Assembly: GCF_900104175.1 (NCBI RefSeq)
Contig: NZ_FNIX01000006.1
Span: forward strand, 186,001-250,000
Length of the DNA: 64,000 nt
From: Lentzea jiangxiensis
GTDB lineage: Bacteria > Actinomycetota > Actinomycetes > Mycobacteriales > Pseudonocardiaceae
Reading direction: 5' to 3'
Position numbers and translations under genes: made by a program. This document shows, piece by piece, positions 8,556-16,733 of this stretch. The notes beneath the pieces were generated by a model. It was not told the origin of the DNA and ran no database searches. It saw only the letters and a list, made by a program, of their open reading frames with translations. Positions within the stretch are counted from its first letter, which is position 1; each line of letters starts with the position of its first letter.

Positions 8556-8927
8556 ATGCGGATCGGTGAGCTGGCGGGACGCACAGGTGTGAGCGTGCGC
8601 GCGCTGCGCTACTACGAAGAGCAGGGCCTTTTGACGTCGGAGCGCAGCGAGAGCGGGCAACGGCGCTATGCCGCGAACGCCGTCGACCGGGTGCGGCTGA
8701 TCCAGCAGCTCTACGGCGCGGGCATCTCCAGCGCGTCGATCCTCGAGATGCTGCCGTGCGTGCTGACGGGGGTGGCGGCGCCGGACGTCCTCGCGAAGCT
8801 GCACGGGCACCGGTCGTCGGTCGTCCAGCAGATCGAGGAGCTGCAGGAGACCCTCCTGCAGCTCGACTCGGTGATCGCGGGCGCCACGGAGGCCTACGCG
8901 ACCGGGAAGCCGTGCCCGCCCCGGTGA
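8556..8927 (+). CDS. MerR-family transcriptional regulator
   Basis: Regulator of 123 residues. The N-terminal winged helix MRIGELAGRTGVSVRALRYY carries the classic MerR signature, followed by EEQGLL and RRYAANAVDRVRLIQ, and then a dimerisation coiled coil (SVVQQIEELQETLLQLDSVI). The short C-terminus ends TGKPCPPR, with one Cys; no clear metal-binding set is seen, so an organic or redox ligand is possible. It is divergent from the old yellow enzyme gene and is the obvious candidate regulator of it. Confidence 0.92.
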   Translation: MRIGELAGRTGVSVRALRYYEEQGLLTSERSESGQRRYAANAVDRVRLIQQLYGAGISSASILEMLPCVLTGVAAPDVLAKLHGHRSSVVQQIEELQETLLQLDSVIAGATEAYATGKPCPPR

Positions 8928-8937
8928 GCGGGCACGG
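8910..8937. terminator. Bidirectional hairpin at merR/adh junction
   Basis: A perfect 10-base stem, CCGTGCCCGC (8910-8919) and GCGGGCACGG (8928-8937), spans the merR-type stop codon and lies between convergent genes. No U-tract is visible. Confidence 0.55.
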
Positions 8938-8946
8938 CGCCGGACC

Positions 8947-9987
8947 TCAGATGGTCGAGGCGTCGATCACGAACCGGTACCGCACGTCGCTCGAGAGCAC
9001 GCGCTCGTAGGCGGTGTTGACCTGGTCGGCGTCGATCAGCTCGATCTCGGCGCCCAGGCCGTGCTCGGCGCAGAAGTCCAGCATCTCCTGGGTCTCGGCG
9101 ATGCCGCCGATCATCGACCCGGCGAGCGTCTTGCGGCCGCCGAGCAGGCCGAACAGGTTGATGGAGACGGGCTCCTCCGGTGCGCCGACGTTGACCAGGG
9201 CGCCGTCGGTCTTGAGCAGGCCGAGGTAGGCGGTCAGGTCGAGCGGCGCGGACACCGTGGAGACGATCACGTCGAACTGGCCGGCGAGCTCGGTGAACGT
9301 GGCCGGGTCGCTGGTGGCGCGGTAGTCGTGGGCGCCGAGCTTGAGTCCGTCGTCCTTCTTGCGCAGCGACTGCGACAGCACGGTCACCTCGGCGCCGAGC
9401 GCGGCCGCGATCTTGACGCCCATGTGGCCGAGACCGCCCAGGCCGACGACGGCGACCTTCTTGCCCGGCGCGACACCCCAGTGCTTGAGCGGGGAGTAGA
9501 GCGTGATGCCCGCGCACAGCAGCGGCGCGGCCACGTCCAGCGGCAGCGCGTCCGGGATGCGCACGACGAAGTTCTCGTCGACCACGATCTGCCGCGAGTA
9601 GCCGCCGTAGGTGACGTCACCGCGGCGGTCGACGCCGTTGTAGGTCATCGTGTTGCCGTTGGCGCAGTACTGCTCCAGGCCCCGCAGGCAGAACTCGCAC
9701 TCGCGGCACGAGTCGACCATGCAGCCCACGCCCACCCGGTCGCCGACGGCGTGCCGCGTGACCTCGGAGCCGACCTCGACGACCACGCCCGCGATCTCGT
9801 GGCCGGGGACCATCGGGAAGATGGCCTCGCCCCAGCCCTCGTTGACCTGGTGGATGTCGGAGTGGCAGATGCCCGCGAACTCGATGTCGATCAGGACGTC
9901 GTGCGCGCCGACCGCGCGACGCTCGATGGTGGTGCGCTCCAGCGGTGCCTTGGGTGCGGGGGCGGCGTAGGCAGCGACGGTGCTCAT
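8947..9987 (-). CDS. Zinc-dependent NAD(P) alcohol dehydrogenase (YahK/CAD type)
   Basis: Medium-chain dehydrogenase of 346 residues that interconverts alcohols and aldehydes. It has the catalytic zinc motif [10 protein letters not shown] and [12 protein letters not shown], the structural-zinc cysteines [12 protein letters not shown] with a following Cys, and the Rossmann loop [12 protein letters not shown]. The pattern matches the cinnamyl-alcohol/YahK aldehyde-reductase group. The ATG at 9987 has a strong ribosome site (GAGGAGAACCTG); a longer frame to 10053 is less likely. A divergent XRE-type regulator follows, with 143 bases between the starts. Confidence 0.93.
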   Translation of the reverse strand: MSTVAAYAAPAPKAPLERTTIERRAVGAHDVLIDIEFAGICHSDIHQVNEGWGEAIFPMVPGHEIAGVVVEVGSEVTRHAVGDRVGVGCMVDSCRECEFCLRGLEQYCANGNTMTYNGVDRRGDVTYGGYSRQIVVDENFVVRIPDALPLDVAAPLLCAGITLYSPLKHWGVAPGKKVAVVGLGGLGHMGVKIAAALGAEVTVLSQSLRKKDDGLKLGAHDYRATSDPATFTELAGQFDVIVSTVSAPLDLTAYLGLLKTDGALVNVGAPEEPVSINLFGLLGGRKTLAGSMIGGIAETQEMLDFCAEHGLGAEIELIDADQVNTAYERVLSSDVRYRFVIDASTI

Positions 9988-10117
9988 CAGGTTCTCCTCG
10001 GTTCGTCGTGTCGCTTCCGACACTGCTCCGGTCCGAGGGGCGCACCCAGACACCTGGTTTTCGTACGACTGGCGTGCCTACCACCGGCAGTAGCAGGCAC
10101 GACCTCCGCGGCGCGGG

Positions 10118-10131
10118 GATACTCGGGCTCA
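10118..10131 (+). promoter_or_regulatory. -10 box of leaderless xre transcript
   Basis: GATACT at 10118-10123 is followed by 7 bases and then ATG at 10131, with no Shine-Dalgarno sequence near the start. This is another leaderless-type start in the window. Confidence 0.35.
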
Positions 10132-11003
10132 TGACCGATCCGCGCACCGAGCTGAGCGAGTTCCTGCGCAGCCGCCGGGCGCGGCTGTCCCCCGACGACG
10201 TCGGACTGCCCCGCTACGGGCGCACCCGCCGCGTCCCGGGCCTGCGCCGCGAGGAGCTGGCGCAGCTCGCGGGCGTCTCCGTCGCCTACTACACGCGTCT
10301 CGAACAGGGCAACGGCCGCAACGTCTCGGACGAGGTCCTGGACGCGATCTCCAACGCGTTGCAGCTCAACGACGCCGAGCGCACACACCTGCGCAACCTC
10401 TCGTCGTTCCCGCACGACACGAGGAAGAAGAAGGCCGTCACCTCACGTCTGCGACCGGCGCTGACGAGCCTGCTCGACCACGTCGGCGTGCCCGCGTACA
10501 TCGGCGGCCGGCGCTCCGACGTCCTCGCGTGGAACCCGATGGCCGCGGCGCTGTTCGGCGACTGGTCGACAGTGCCGCCGCGCGAACGCAACTGGGCGCG
10601 GTTCATCTTCCTGCAGCCTTCCTACCAGCAGCTCTTCGTCAACTGGGAGAGCAAGGCCGCCGACGTCGTCGGCTTCCTGCGGATGGACGCGGGCTGCTAC
10701 CCGAACGACCCCGAGCTGGCCGCGCTGATCGGTGAGCTGTCGGTGAAGAGCGACCTGTTCCGCCGGCTCTGGGCGAGGCACGACGTCAAGGAGAAGAGCT
10801 TCGGCACGAAGGTGTTGCGGCACCCGCTCGTGGGCGAGATGACGCTGTCCTACGAGACGCTCCGGATGCCCAGCGAGCCGGACCTGTTCCTGACGACCTA
10901 CCACGCCGACTCCAAGACGCCCTCCGGTGAGGCGCTGCAACTGCTGGCGAACTGGGGTGCCGACGCGACCCGGTCCGGCACCTCGGTTGAATCGCAGGCA
11001 TGA
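10131..11003 (+). CDS. XRE regulator with MmyB-like ligand domain
   Basis: Transcription factor of 290 residues. The N-terminal helix-turn-helix includes RRVPGLRREELAQLAGVSVA and YYTRLEQG, near residues 30-60. The C-terminal MmyB-like PAS-type domain has VLAWNPMAAALFGDW and GEMTLSYETLRMPSEPD. In actinomycetes this family often controls a divergent short-chain or zinc dehydrogenase, so the adjacent alcohol dehydrogenase is the likely target. It overlaps the next gene by four bases (ATGA at 11000-11003). Confidence 0.9.
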   Translation: MTDPRTELSEFLRSRRARLSPDDVGLPRYGRTRRVPGLRREELAQLAGVSVAYYTRLEQGNGRNVSDEVLDAISNALQLNDAERTHLRNLSSFPHDTRKKKAVTSRLRPALTSLLDHVGVPAYIGGRRSDVLAWNPMAAALFGDWSTVPPRERNWARFIFLQPSYQQLFVNWESKAADVVGFLRMDAGCYPNDPELAALIGELSVKSDLFRRLWARHDVKEKSFGTKVLRHPLVGEMTLSYETLRMPSEPDLFLTTYHADSKTPSGEALQLLANWGADATRSGTSVESQA

Positions 11004-11284
11004 GAACACCGCGTCTGGAGATCGAGTACTGCACGCAGTGCCGCTGGCTGCTGCGTGCGGGCTGGACCGCGCAGGAGCTGCTGACCACGTTCACCGCGGA
11101 GCTCGGCGAGGTGGCGCTGATCCCCGGCACCGGCGGCGTGTTCGACGTGCGGCTCGACGGCGAGACCCTGTGGTCGCGCAAGGAGCGGGACGGGTTCCCG
11201 GACCTGGCCCTGCTCAAGCAGCTCGTGCGGGACCGGGTGGCGCCGGAGCGTTCGCTGGGGCACACCGACCGCAAGAACTCCTGA
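11000..11284 (+). CDS. SelT/SelW/SelH family (Rdx) thioredoxin-like protein
   Basis: Small redox protein of 94 residues. The N-terminal CxxC motif lies in IEYCTQCRW, followed by the family pattern FTAELGEVALIPGTGGVFDV and FPDLALLKQLVRDRV. In eukaryotic selenoproteins the second Cys position is selenocysteine; here it is a normal Cys codon. It is translationally coupled to the upstream regulator. The precise substrate of this bacterial family is not known. Confidence 0.88.
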   Translation: MRTPRLEIEYCTQCRWLLRAGWTAQELLTTFTAELGEVALIPGTGGVFDVRLDGETLWSRKERDGFPDLALLKQLVRDRVAPERSLGHTDRKNS

Positions 11285-11343
11285 GCCGCGCCCGCGGCGT
11301 GGACCCCAGCGCGGCAAGGTGATTTCGCGGTGGTGTCACCCGT

Positions 11344-11410
11344 CCACCCCTCGGACCTCCACCACCCCTCGAGCCCGTTCCGGTAAACCTCTGCGGCTGC
11401 CCACCCCTCG
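11344..11410 (+). repeat. Three direct repeats CCACCCCTCG upstream of indigoidine synthetase
   Basis: Exact 10-base copies at 11344-11353, 11362-11371 and 11401-11410 (spacing 18 and 39 bases) lie in the 229-base leader of the synthetase gene. They could be activator-binding sites; no regulator can be named. Confidence 0.45.
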
Positions 11411-11513
11411 CTCCGCTCCAGCAGGTTTCGAGGCACCACCAATACGTTCTGCAACCAACCAAGAACGCCCTCGCACCTGCTCACGCCTGCTGACCGCTTG
11501 GGGGATTTCTGAG

Positions 11514-14500
11514 ATGTCGCAAGAAGCTGAAGTCGACGGCGGCTGCCTCCCGGACCTGCTGCGCAAGCAGGTGAAGGAACACCCCGATCGCACGGCCGTC
11601 GTCTTCGGTGACCAGAGCATCACCTACGGCGAGCTGTTCGAGCAAAGTTCCGCGCTGGCCACACATCTGCGCCGGCTCGGCGTCAGCACCGACGACTGCG
11701 TCGGCATGTTCGTCGAGCCGTCGCTCGACCTCGTCGTCGGCGCCTGGGGAATTCTCTGCAGCGGCGGCGCCTACCTGCCGCTGAGCCCGGAGTACCCGGA
11801 AGAGCGGCTCCGGTACATGATCGAGGACTCCCGCACCAAGGTCGTCGTCACCCAACCCGCCCTGAAGCAACGTCTCGCCGAGCTGGCGCCCGCGACGACG
11901 AGGATCGTCACGCTGGACGACTGCGACGAGGCGTTCGACGACGGCTTCTCCCCCTCGCACGACAGCCTCGCCTACATCATCTACACCTCGGGCAGCACCG
12001 GGCGGCCCAAGGGCGTGATGATCGAGCACCGCAGCATCGTCAACCAGATGCAGTGGCTGCACGACGCGCACGCCATCGACGGCACGAAGCGCGTGGTGCA
12101 GAAGACGCCGATGAGCTTCGACGCGGCGCAGTGGGAGATCCTCGCGCCGTCGGTCGGCGGCACCGTCGTGATGGGACGTCCCGGCATCTACCGCGACCCC
12201 GAAATGCTCATCGAGACCATGCGCGAGCACGGCGTCACCACGCTGCAGTGCGTGCCGACGCTGCTGCAGGCGCTGATCGACACCGAGGAGTTCCACACCG
12301 TCACGTCGTTGAAGCAGGTCTTCAGCGGTGGCGAGGCGTTGTCCCGCACGCTGGCGCAGAGCTTCGTCGACACGATGCCCGGAACCGCTCTCATCAACCT
12401 CTACGGCCCGACGGAGACGACGATCAACTCGTCGTCGCACGTGGTCGACCCCGCCGAGCTCGCGGAGGCCCCGCAGTCCATCTCGATCGGGCTCCCCGTC
12501 GCGAACACGACGTACCTCGTGCTCGACCAGAACCGCGACATGGTCACACCGGGTGAGATCGGTGAGCTCCACATCGGCGGCGTCCAGGTCGCCCGCGGCT
12601 ACCTGCACCAGCCCGAACTGACCGAGGAACGGTTCGTGGACGGCATGTTCCGCACCGGCGACCTCGTGACGCAGAACCTCGACGGCACCGTGCAGTTCGC
12701 CGGACGGGCGGACAGCCAGGTCAAGCTGCGCGGCTACCGGGTGGAGCTCGACGAGATCCGGCTCGCGATCGAGACGCACGACTGGGTGCGCAACGCGGCG
12801 GTGATCGTCAAGGAGGACCAGCGCACCGGGTTCCAGAACCTGATCGCGTGCGTCGAGCTGAACCCCAAGGAAGCCGCCCTGATGGACCAGGGCAACGCGG
12901 GCGCGCACCACCAGTCGAAGTCGAGCCGCCTGCAGGTCCGCGCGCAGCTGTCGAACCCCGGCGTGCGCGACGACCTCAGCGGCAGGCAGACCTTCGAGCT
13001 GCCCGGCGAGGAGGCCTCCTGCCTGCAGCGCAAGGTCGTCTTCAGCCGCAAGTCCTACCGCTTCTACGAGGGCGGCCAGGTCACCGACGACGACCTGCGG
13101 CGGTTGCTCGAGCGCAAGCCGATCGGGGCCGGCTCCCAGGACCCGAAGTCGATCCACTTCGCCGAACTGGGCGAGATCCTGCGGTACTTCGGCGCGCACT
13201 TCAGCGACCAGCGGCTGCTGCCGAAGTACGGCTACGCCTCGCCGGGTTCGCTCTACGCGACGCAGCTCCACCTGGAACTGCACCACATCGCGGGCCTGCC
13301 GTCCGGGCTGTACTACTACCACCCGCTGCGCCACCAGCTCGTGCTGATCAAGCAGCTCCCGGAGAGCTTCGAGGCCGGGGCGAAACTGCACTTCATCGGG
13401 CACAAGGCCGCGATCGAGGCGGTGTACCTCAACAACATCCAGGAGGTCCTGGAGATCGAGACCGGCCACATGGTCGGGCTCTTCGAGGAGGTCCTGCCGG
13501 GCTACGGCCTCGACGTCACGGCGTCCGCGCACGCACCGGAGACCAAGGACCTGCTCGACGTCGCCGACGAGGACTACTACCTCGGCACGTTCGAGCTGTG
13601 CGCCTACACCGGTGTCCGCGAGGACGACGTCGAGGTCTACCTGCAGACGCACCCCGGCCGCGTCGCGAACCTGCCGGGCGGGCTCTACAGGTTCGCGGAC
13701 GGCGAGTTCGAGCGCGTGTCCGACGACGTGTTGCAGCGCAAGCACGTCATCGCGATCAACCAGGCCGTGTACGAGCGGGCGAGCTTCGGCGTCAGCGCCG
13801 TCGCCAGGTCGGCGGAGGGCTGGCGGCGCTACGTCGACCTCGGCCGGACCATGCACCGGTTGTCCGCCAACGACGTCGACCTCGGCTTCATGTCGTCGGG
13901 CTACAGCTCCAAGTCCGACAACGACCTCCCGTCCGCCAAGCGCATCTGCGACATCCTGAAGGCAGCGGGCGAACAGGACGGCCCGTCGTACTTCTTCCTG
14001 GGCGGCAAGGTCTCCTACGAGCAGCGCCGCAGCCCGGGCATGAAGGAAGACGTCGTCCACATGAAGGGCCCGGCCGAGCTGATCCGCGACGACCTGGTCA
14101 ACTTCCTGCCGGACTACATGATCCCGAACAAGGTCGTGGTGCTGGACGCCCTGCCGGTCACCTCGAACGGCAAGATCGACGTCAAGGCGCTGGTCGCGTC
14201 GGACAGGACGAACGTCGACGACCAGGACCGGCCGTTCGTCGCGCCGCGCACCACCACCGAGCGCCGCATCAGCGAGATGTGGAAGAAGCTGATGAAGCGC
14301 GAGACCGTCTCGACGCACGACGACTTCTTCGAGACGGGCGGCAACTCGCTGATCGCGGTCGGTCTGGTCAACCGCATCAACAAGGAGTTCGGCACCAGCC
14401 TGCCGCTGCAGGTGCTCTTCGAGTCGCCGACGATCGAGCAGCTCTCCCGACGGGTCGACGGCCTGCACGAGGGCCCGATCTCGCGACTGGTCCCGTTGCA

Positions 14501-15377
14501 GCCCAACGGAGACGACGTGCCGGTGTTCTGCTGGCCCGGTCTCGGCGGCTACCCGATGAACCTGCGCACGCTCGCCAGTCGTTCCGAGCGCCCGTTCTAC
14601 GGCGTGCAGGCGAACGGCATCAACGAGGGCGAGACGCCGTACAGCACGATCCGCGAGATGGCCGCGGCCGACATCGAGGCCATCAAGCAGGTCCAGCCGG
14701 AGGGCCCGTACACGTTGTGGGGCTACTCCTTCGGCGCGCGCGTCGCGTTCGAGACGGCCTACCAGCTGGAGCAGGCAGGCGAGCAGGTGGCAAACCTGTA
14801 CCTGATCGCACCGGGGTCGCCGAAGGTCCGGTCGGAGCGGGACAGCGACGAGGCCTCGTACACCAACAGCGCGTTCGTGACGATCCTGTTCTCGGTGTTC
14901 GCGGGCAGCATCACCGACGCGCGGCTGGCCCGGTGCCTGGAGGTCGCGGAGGACGAGGACAGCTTCGCGGCGTTCATCAGCAGCGAGTTCCGCGACCTCG
15001 ACAGCGAACTGGTGCGGCGGATCATTCGGATCGTCACCGAGACCTTCTCCTTCAAGTACACGTTCGGCGAACTGGCCGAGCGCACGATCACCGCGCCGCT
15101 CACGATCTTCAAGGCGCAGGGCGACGACTACTCGTTCATCGAGGGCAGCGAGGGCTTCTCGGTCACCGAACCGACCGTCGTCGAACTGCGGGCCGACCAC
15201 TACAGCCTGTTGCGCGAGCCCGACATCGACGAGCTGCTCGCGTCCATGCAGCGGCGCGACACCGTGCGGGCGGAAGTCGTCCGTGTGCCGGTGCTGCTGT
15301 CCAACGAGCAGATGTCCGAGCTGATCGCCGCCGTCACCAAGGCCGTCACCCTCGCCATCGCCGGTGGCCAATCCTGA
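11514..15377 (+). CDS. Indigoidine synthetase, A-Ox-T-TE nonribosomal peptide synthetase
   Basis: Single-module synthetase of 1287 residues that activates L-glutamine, oxidises it and releases a cyclised product which dimerises to the blue pigment indigoidine. The A domain has YIIYTSGSTGRPKG (about 153-166) and FDAAQWEI. Aligning to GrsA-Phe by eye, I read the specificity code as DAWQFGLINK, the glutamine code of IndC/BpsA-type enzymes. A flavin nitroreductase-like Ox domain (about 500-800) interrupts the A domain before the A10 motif NGKID (about 886). The T domain has DDFFETGGNSL (Ser about 945), and the TE has GYSFG (about 1070). The last 35 residues resemble the next gene's tautomerase. 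ATG 11514 follows GGGGGA. A separate phosphopantetheinyl transferase is needed and is not in the window. Confidence 0.93.
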   Translation: MSQEAEVDGGCLPDLLRKQVKEHPDRTAVVFGDQSITYGELFEQSSALATHLRRLGVSTDDCVGMFVEPSLDLVVGAWGILCSGGAYLPLSPEYPEERLRYMIEDSRTKVVVTQPALKQRLAELAPATTRIVTLDDCDEAFDDGFSPSHDSLAYIIYTSGSTGRPKGVMIEHRSIVNQMQWLHDAHAIDGTKRVVQKTPMSFDAAQWEILAPSVGGTVVMGRPGIYRDPEMLIETMREHGVTTLQCVPTLLQALIDTEEFHTVTSLKQVFSGGEALSRTLAQSFVDTMPGTALINLYGPTETTINSSSHVVDPAELAEAPQSISIGLPVANTTYLVLDQNRDMVTPGEIGELHIGGVQVARGYLHQPELTEERFVDGMFRTGDLVTQNLDGTVQFAGRADSQVKLRGYRVELDEIRLAIETHDWVRNAAVIVKEDQRTGFQNLIACVELNPKEAALMDQGNAGAHHQSKSSRLQVRAQLSNPGVRDDLSGRQTFELPGEEASCLQRKVVFSRKSYRFYEGGQVTDDDLRRLLERKPIGAGSQDPKSIHFAELGEILRYFGAHFSDQRLLPKYGYASPGSLYATQLHLELHHIAGLPSGLYYYHPLRHQLVLIKQLPESFEAGAKLHFIGHKAAIEAVYLNNIQEVLEIETGHMVGLFEEVLPGYGLDVTASAHAPETKDLLDVADEDYYLGTFELCAYTGVREDDVEVYLQTHPGRVANLPGGLYRFADGEFERVSDDVLQRKHVIAINQAVYERASFGVSAVARSAEGWRRYVDLGRTMHRLSANDVDLGFMSSGYSSKSDNDLPSAKRICDILKAAGEQDGPSYFFLGGKVSYEQRRSPGMKEDVVHMKGPAELIRDDLVNFLPDYMIPNKVVVLDALPVTSNGKIDVKALVASDRTNVDDQDRPFVAPRTTTERRISEMWKKLMKRETVSTHDDFFETGGNSLIAVGLVNRINKEFGTSLPLQVLFESPTIEQLSRRVDGLHEGPISRLVPLQPNGDDVPVFCWPGLGGYPMNLRTLASRSERPFYGVQANGINEGETPYSTIREMAAADIEAIKQVQPEGPYTLWGYSFGARVAFETAYQLEQAGEQVANLYLIAPGSPKVRSERDSDEASYTNSAFVTILFSVFAGSITDARLARCLEVAEDEDSFAAFISSEFRDLDSELVRRIIRIVTETFSFKYTFGELAERTITAPLTIFKAQGDDYSFIEGSEGFSVTEPTVVELRADHYSLLREPDIDELLASMQRRDTVRAEVVRVPVLLSNEQMSELIAAVTKAVTLAIAGGQS

Positions 15378-15387
15378 GGAGTCAGTC

Positions 15388-15612
15388 GTGCCGCACGTGA
15401 ACATCAAGCACTTCCCCGCACCGCTCACCGAAGAGCAGGCGTCCGAGCTGGTGGCGACCATCACCGAGGCGGTCACCCGTGCGTTCGGCTGCGACGAGGG
15501 CGTGGTGTCCATCGCCCTCGAACCGGTCTCCCAGAAGGCGTGGCAGGAGCAGGTCTACGCGCCGGAGATCCTGCAACGCCGGGAACTCCTGCGCAAGACC
15601 CCGACCTATTGA
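15388..15612 (+). CDS. Tautomerase of the 4-oxalocrotonate/PptA family
   Basis: Small tautomerase of 74 residues. After removal of Met the N-terminus is PHVNIKHFPAPLTEEQ, giving the catalytic Pro-1 of this superfamily. The C-terminal part SIALEPVSQKAWQEQVYAPE matches the PptA/YdcE layout. The GTG start has GAGGAG at 15376-15381, which overlaps the synthetase stop, so it is in the same operon, 10 bases downstream. The context suggests it acts on the keto/enol forms of the glutamine-derived intermediate or a related metabolite; this is inference. Confidence 0.85.
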   Translation: MPHVNIKHFPAPLTEEQASELVATITEAVTRAFGCDEGVVSIALEPVSQKAWQEQVYAPEILQRRELLRKTPTY

Positions 15613-15619
15613 GGCGCGG

Positions 15620-15745
15620 ATGACCATTTCCCTGGTGCGCAGCCAGGAAGTGGCCGAGGCGATCACGGCCGGGCTGGAGTTCTTCTCCCCGGCCGGGATC
15701 GCCGCCCACGCCGAGGAGACCGCTGCCGGAAGCGGTGCGCGAACT
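15620..15745 (+). pseudogene. Truncated third gene of the indigoidine operon
   Basis: A well-placed start (GAGG at 15611-15614, ATG at 15620) opens MTISLVRSQEVAEAITAGLE followed by FFSPAGIAAHAEE, eight bases after the tautomerase stop. The protein-like text then runs straight into the 3' end of the convergent reductase gene, so only about 40 codons remain. I do not recognise the family. It looks like the 5' end of a gene cut off by a rearrangement. Confidence 0.4.
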
Positions 15746-16318
15746 TCAGCGCACGACGTCGTAGACGAGCTTCTGGATGCCGTTGGAGTAGGTCTCGCTC
15801 TCGACGACCTTCAGCATCTGCTTGTCCTTGTCGGTCTGGCTGAACAGCCGCTTGCCCGCGCCGAGCAGCACCGGGAACACGAGCAGGTGGTAGCGGTCGA
15901 TCAGGCCCGCGTCGGACAGGTTGCGGTTCAGCGTCGCGCTGCCGTGGACGGAGATCGGGCCGCCCTCGGTCTCCTTCAGCGCGGCCACGTCGTCGAGCGA
16001 CCGCAGGATCGTGATGTCGCCCCAGTTGTCGACCAGCTGGTCCTCCTCCAGGGTGCTGGACACGACGAACTTCGGCATGGCGTTGTACTGCGGGAAGTAG
16101 TCGAGCGTCGGCCACACCGGGGCGAACGCCTCGTAGCTGACCCGGCCCATCATCATCGCCGCGGCTTCCTCCTGCTCACGGCCCTTGATCTCGTAGGCGG
16201 CCTCGTCGAACTCGATGTCCTTGAAGGTCCAGCCGGCGCTGCGGTGGCCGGGCTCGCCACCGGGCGCCTCGACGACGCCGTCGAGGGAGACGAAAGCGGT
16301 GGCGATGAGGGTGCGCAT
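15746..16318 (-). CDS. Dihydrofolate reductase/RibD C-terminal family protein
   Basis: Protein of 190 residues with the RibD_C/DHFR-like fold. It begins MRTLIATAFVSLDGVVEAPG and carries MMMGRVSYEAFAPVWP, ISVHGSATLNRNLSDAGLID and YHLLVFPVLLGAGKRLF, the standard pattern of the YyaP/YwjB-type group. It has an excellent ribosome site (AAGGAGA) ahead of ATG 16318. The fold binds NADPH, but the physiological reaction of stand-alone members is mostly unknown. It is convergent with the indigoidine operon. Confidence 0.9.
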   Translation of the reverse strand: MRTLIATAFVSLDGVVEAPGGEPGHRSAGWTFKDIEFDEAAYEIKGREQEEAAAMMMGRVSYEAFAPVWPTLDYFPQYNAMPKFVVSSTLEEDQLVDNWGDITILRSLDDVAALKETEGGPISVHGSATLNRNLSDAGLIDRYHLLVFPVLLGAGKRLFSQTDKDKQMLKVVESETYSNGIQKLVYDVVR

Positions 16319-16526
16319 CTGGATCTCCTTGATGTTCGCGCTCGCTGTCATCAGTGCGTCGAACGGTAGATGACCGGAATCGACAACTCGCGTGGAGGAA
16401 CTTCCCGGCGTGGCCGCGGCTTCGTTCCCGGTGCCCCCACGACCGGTCAGGAATCGAGAAGCACCCCCACCCCGCCCGCTCCTAGCGTTGCCGGCATCGG
16501 GTTCGGCGACAGGGAGGACGAGGGAG

Positions 16527-16733
16527 ATGGCAGGCAGCAAGGGGATCCGCCGGTTCCACCGCGTGGTCAGCATGGTGTTCATGGCCACCGTCGTGTTCAC
16601 GGCGGTCGCGTTGACGATCGACAGCTCGATGGCGTGGGTGTCGTACGTGCCGCTGTTGCCGCTGTTCGTGCTCATGGGCACCGGCGTCTGCATGTGGTTC
16701 CTGCCGCAGATCGCACGGCGCCGCGCAGCCTAG
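16527..16733 (+). CDS. Small two-helix membrane protein
   Basis: Protein of 68 residues. A basic N-terminus (MAGSKGIRRFHR) is followed by two hydrophobic segments, VVSMVFMATVVFTAVALTI and YVPLLPLFVLMGTGVCMWFL, and a basic tail RRRAA. The start has AGGGAG just upstream. It resembles many uncharacterised actinobacterial small membrane proteins, and no function can be assigned. Its stop overlaps the convergent gene by four bases. Confidence 0.65.
   Translation: MAGSKGIRRFHRVVSMVFMATVVFTAVALTIDSSMAWVSYVPLLPLFVLMGTGVCMWFLPQIARRRAA

Noticed and set aside
11000-11284. Selenocysteine in the SelT/W/H protein
   Set aside because: The motif is CTQC with ordinary Cys codons and no in-frame TGA.
11481-15512. 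A 1343-codon open frame antisense to the indigoidine synthetase
   Set aside because: It mirrors the high-GC codon bias of the real gene; the translation is low-complexity (His/Arg/Asp-rich) with no domain.
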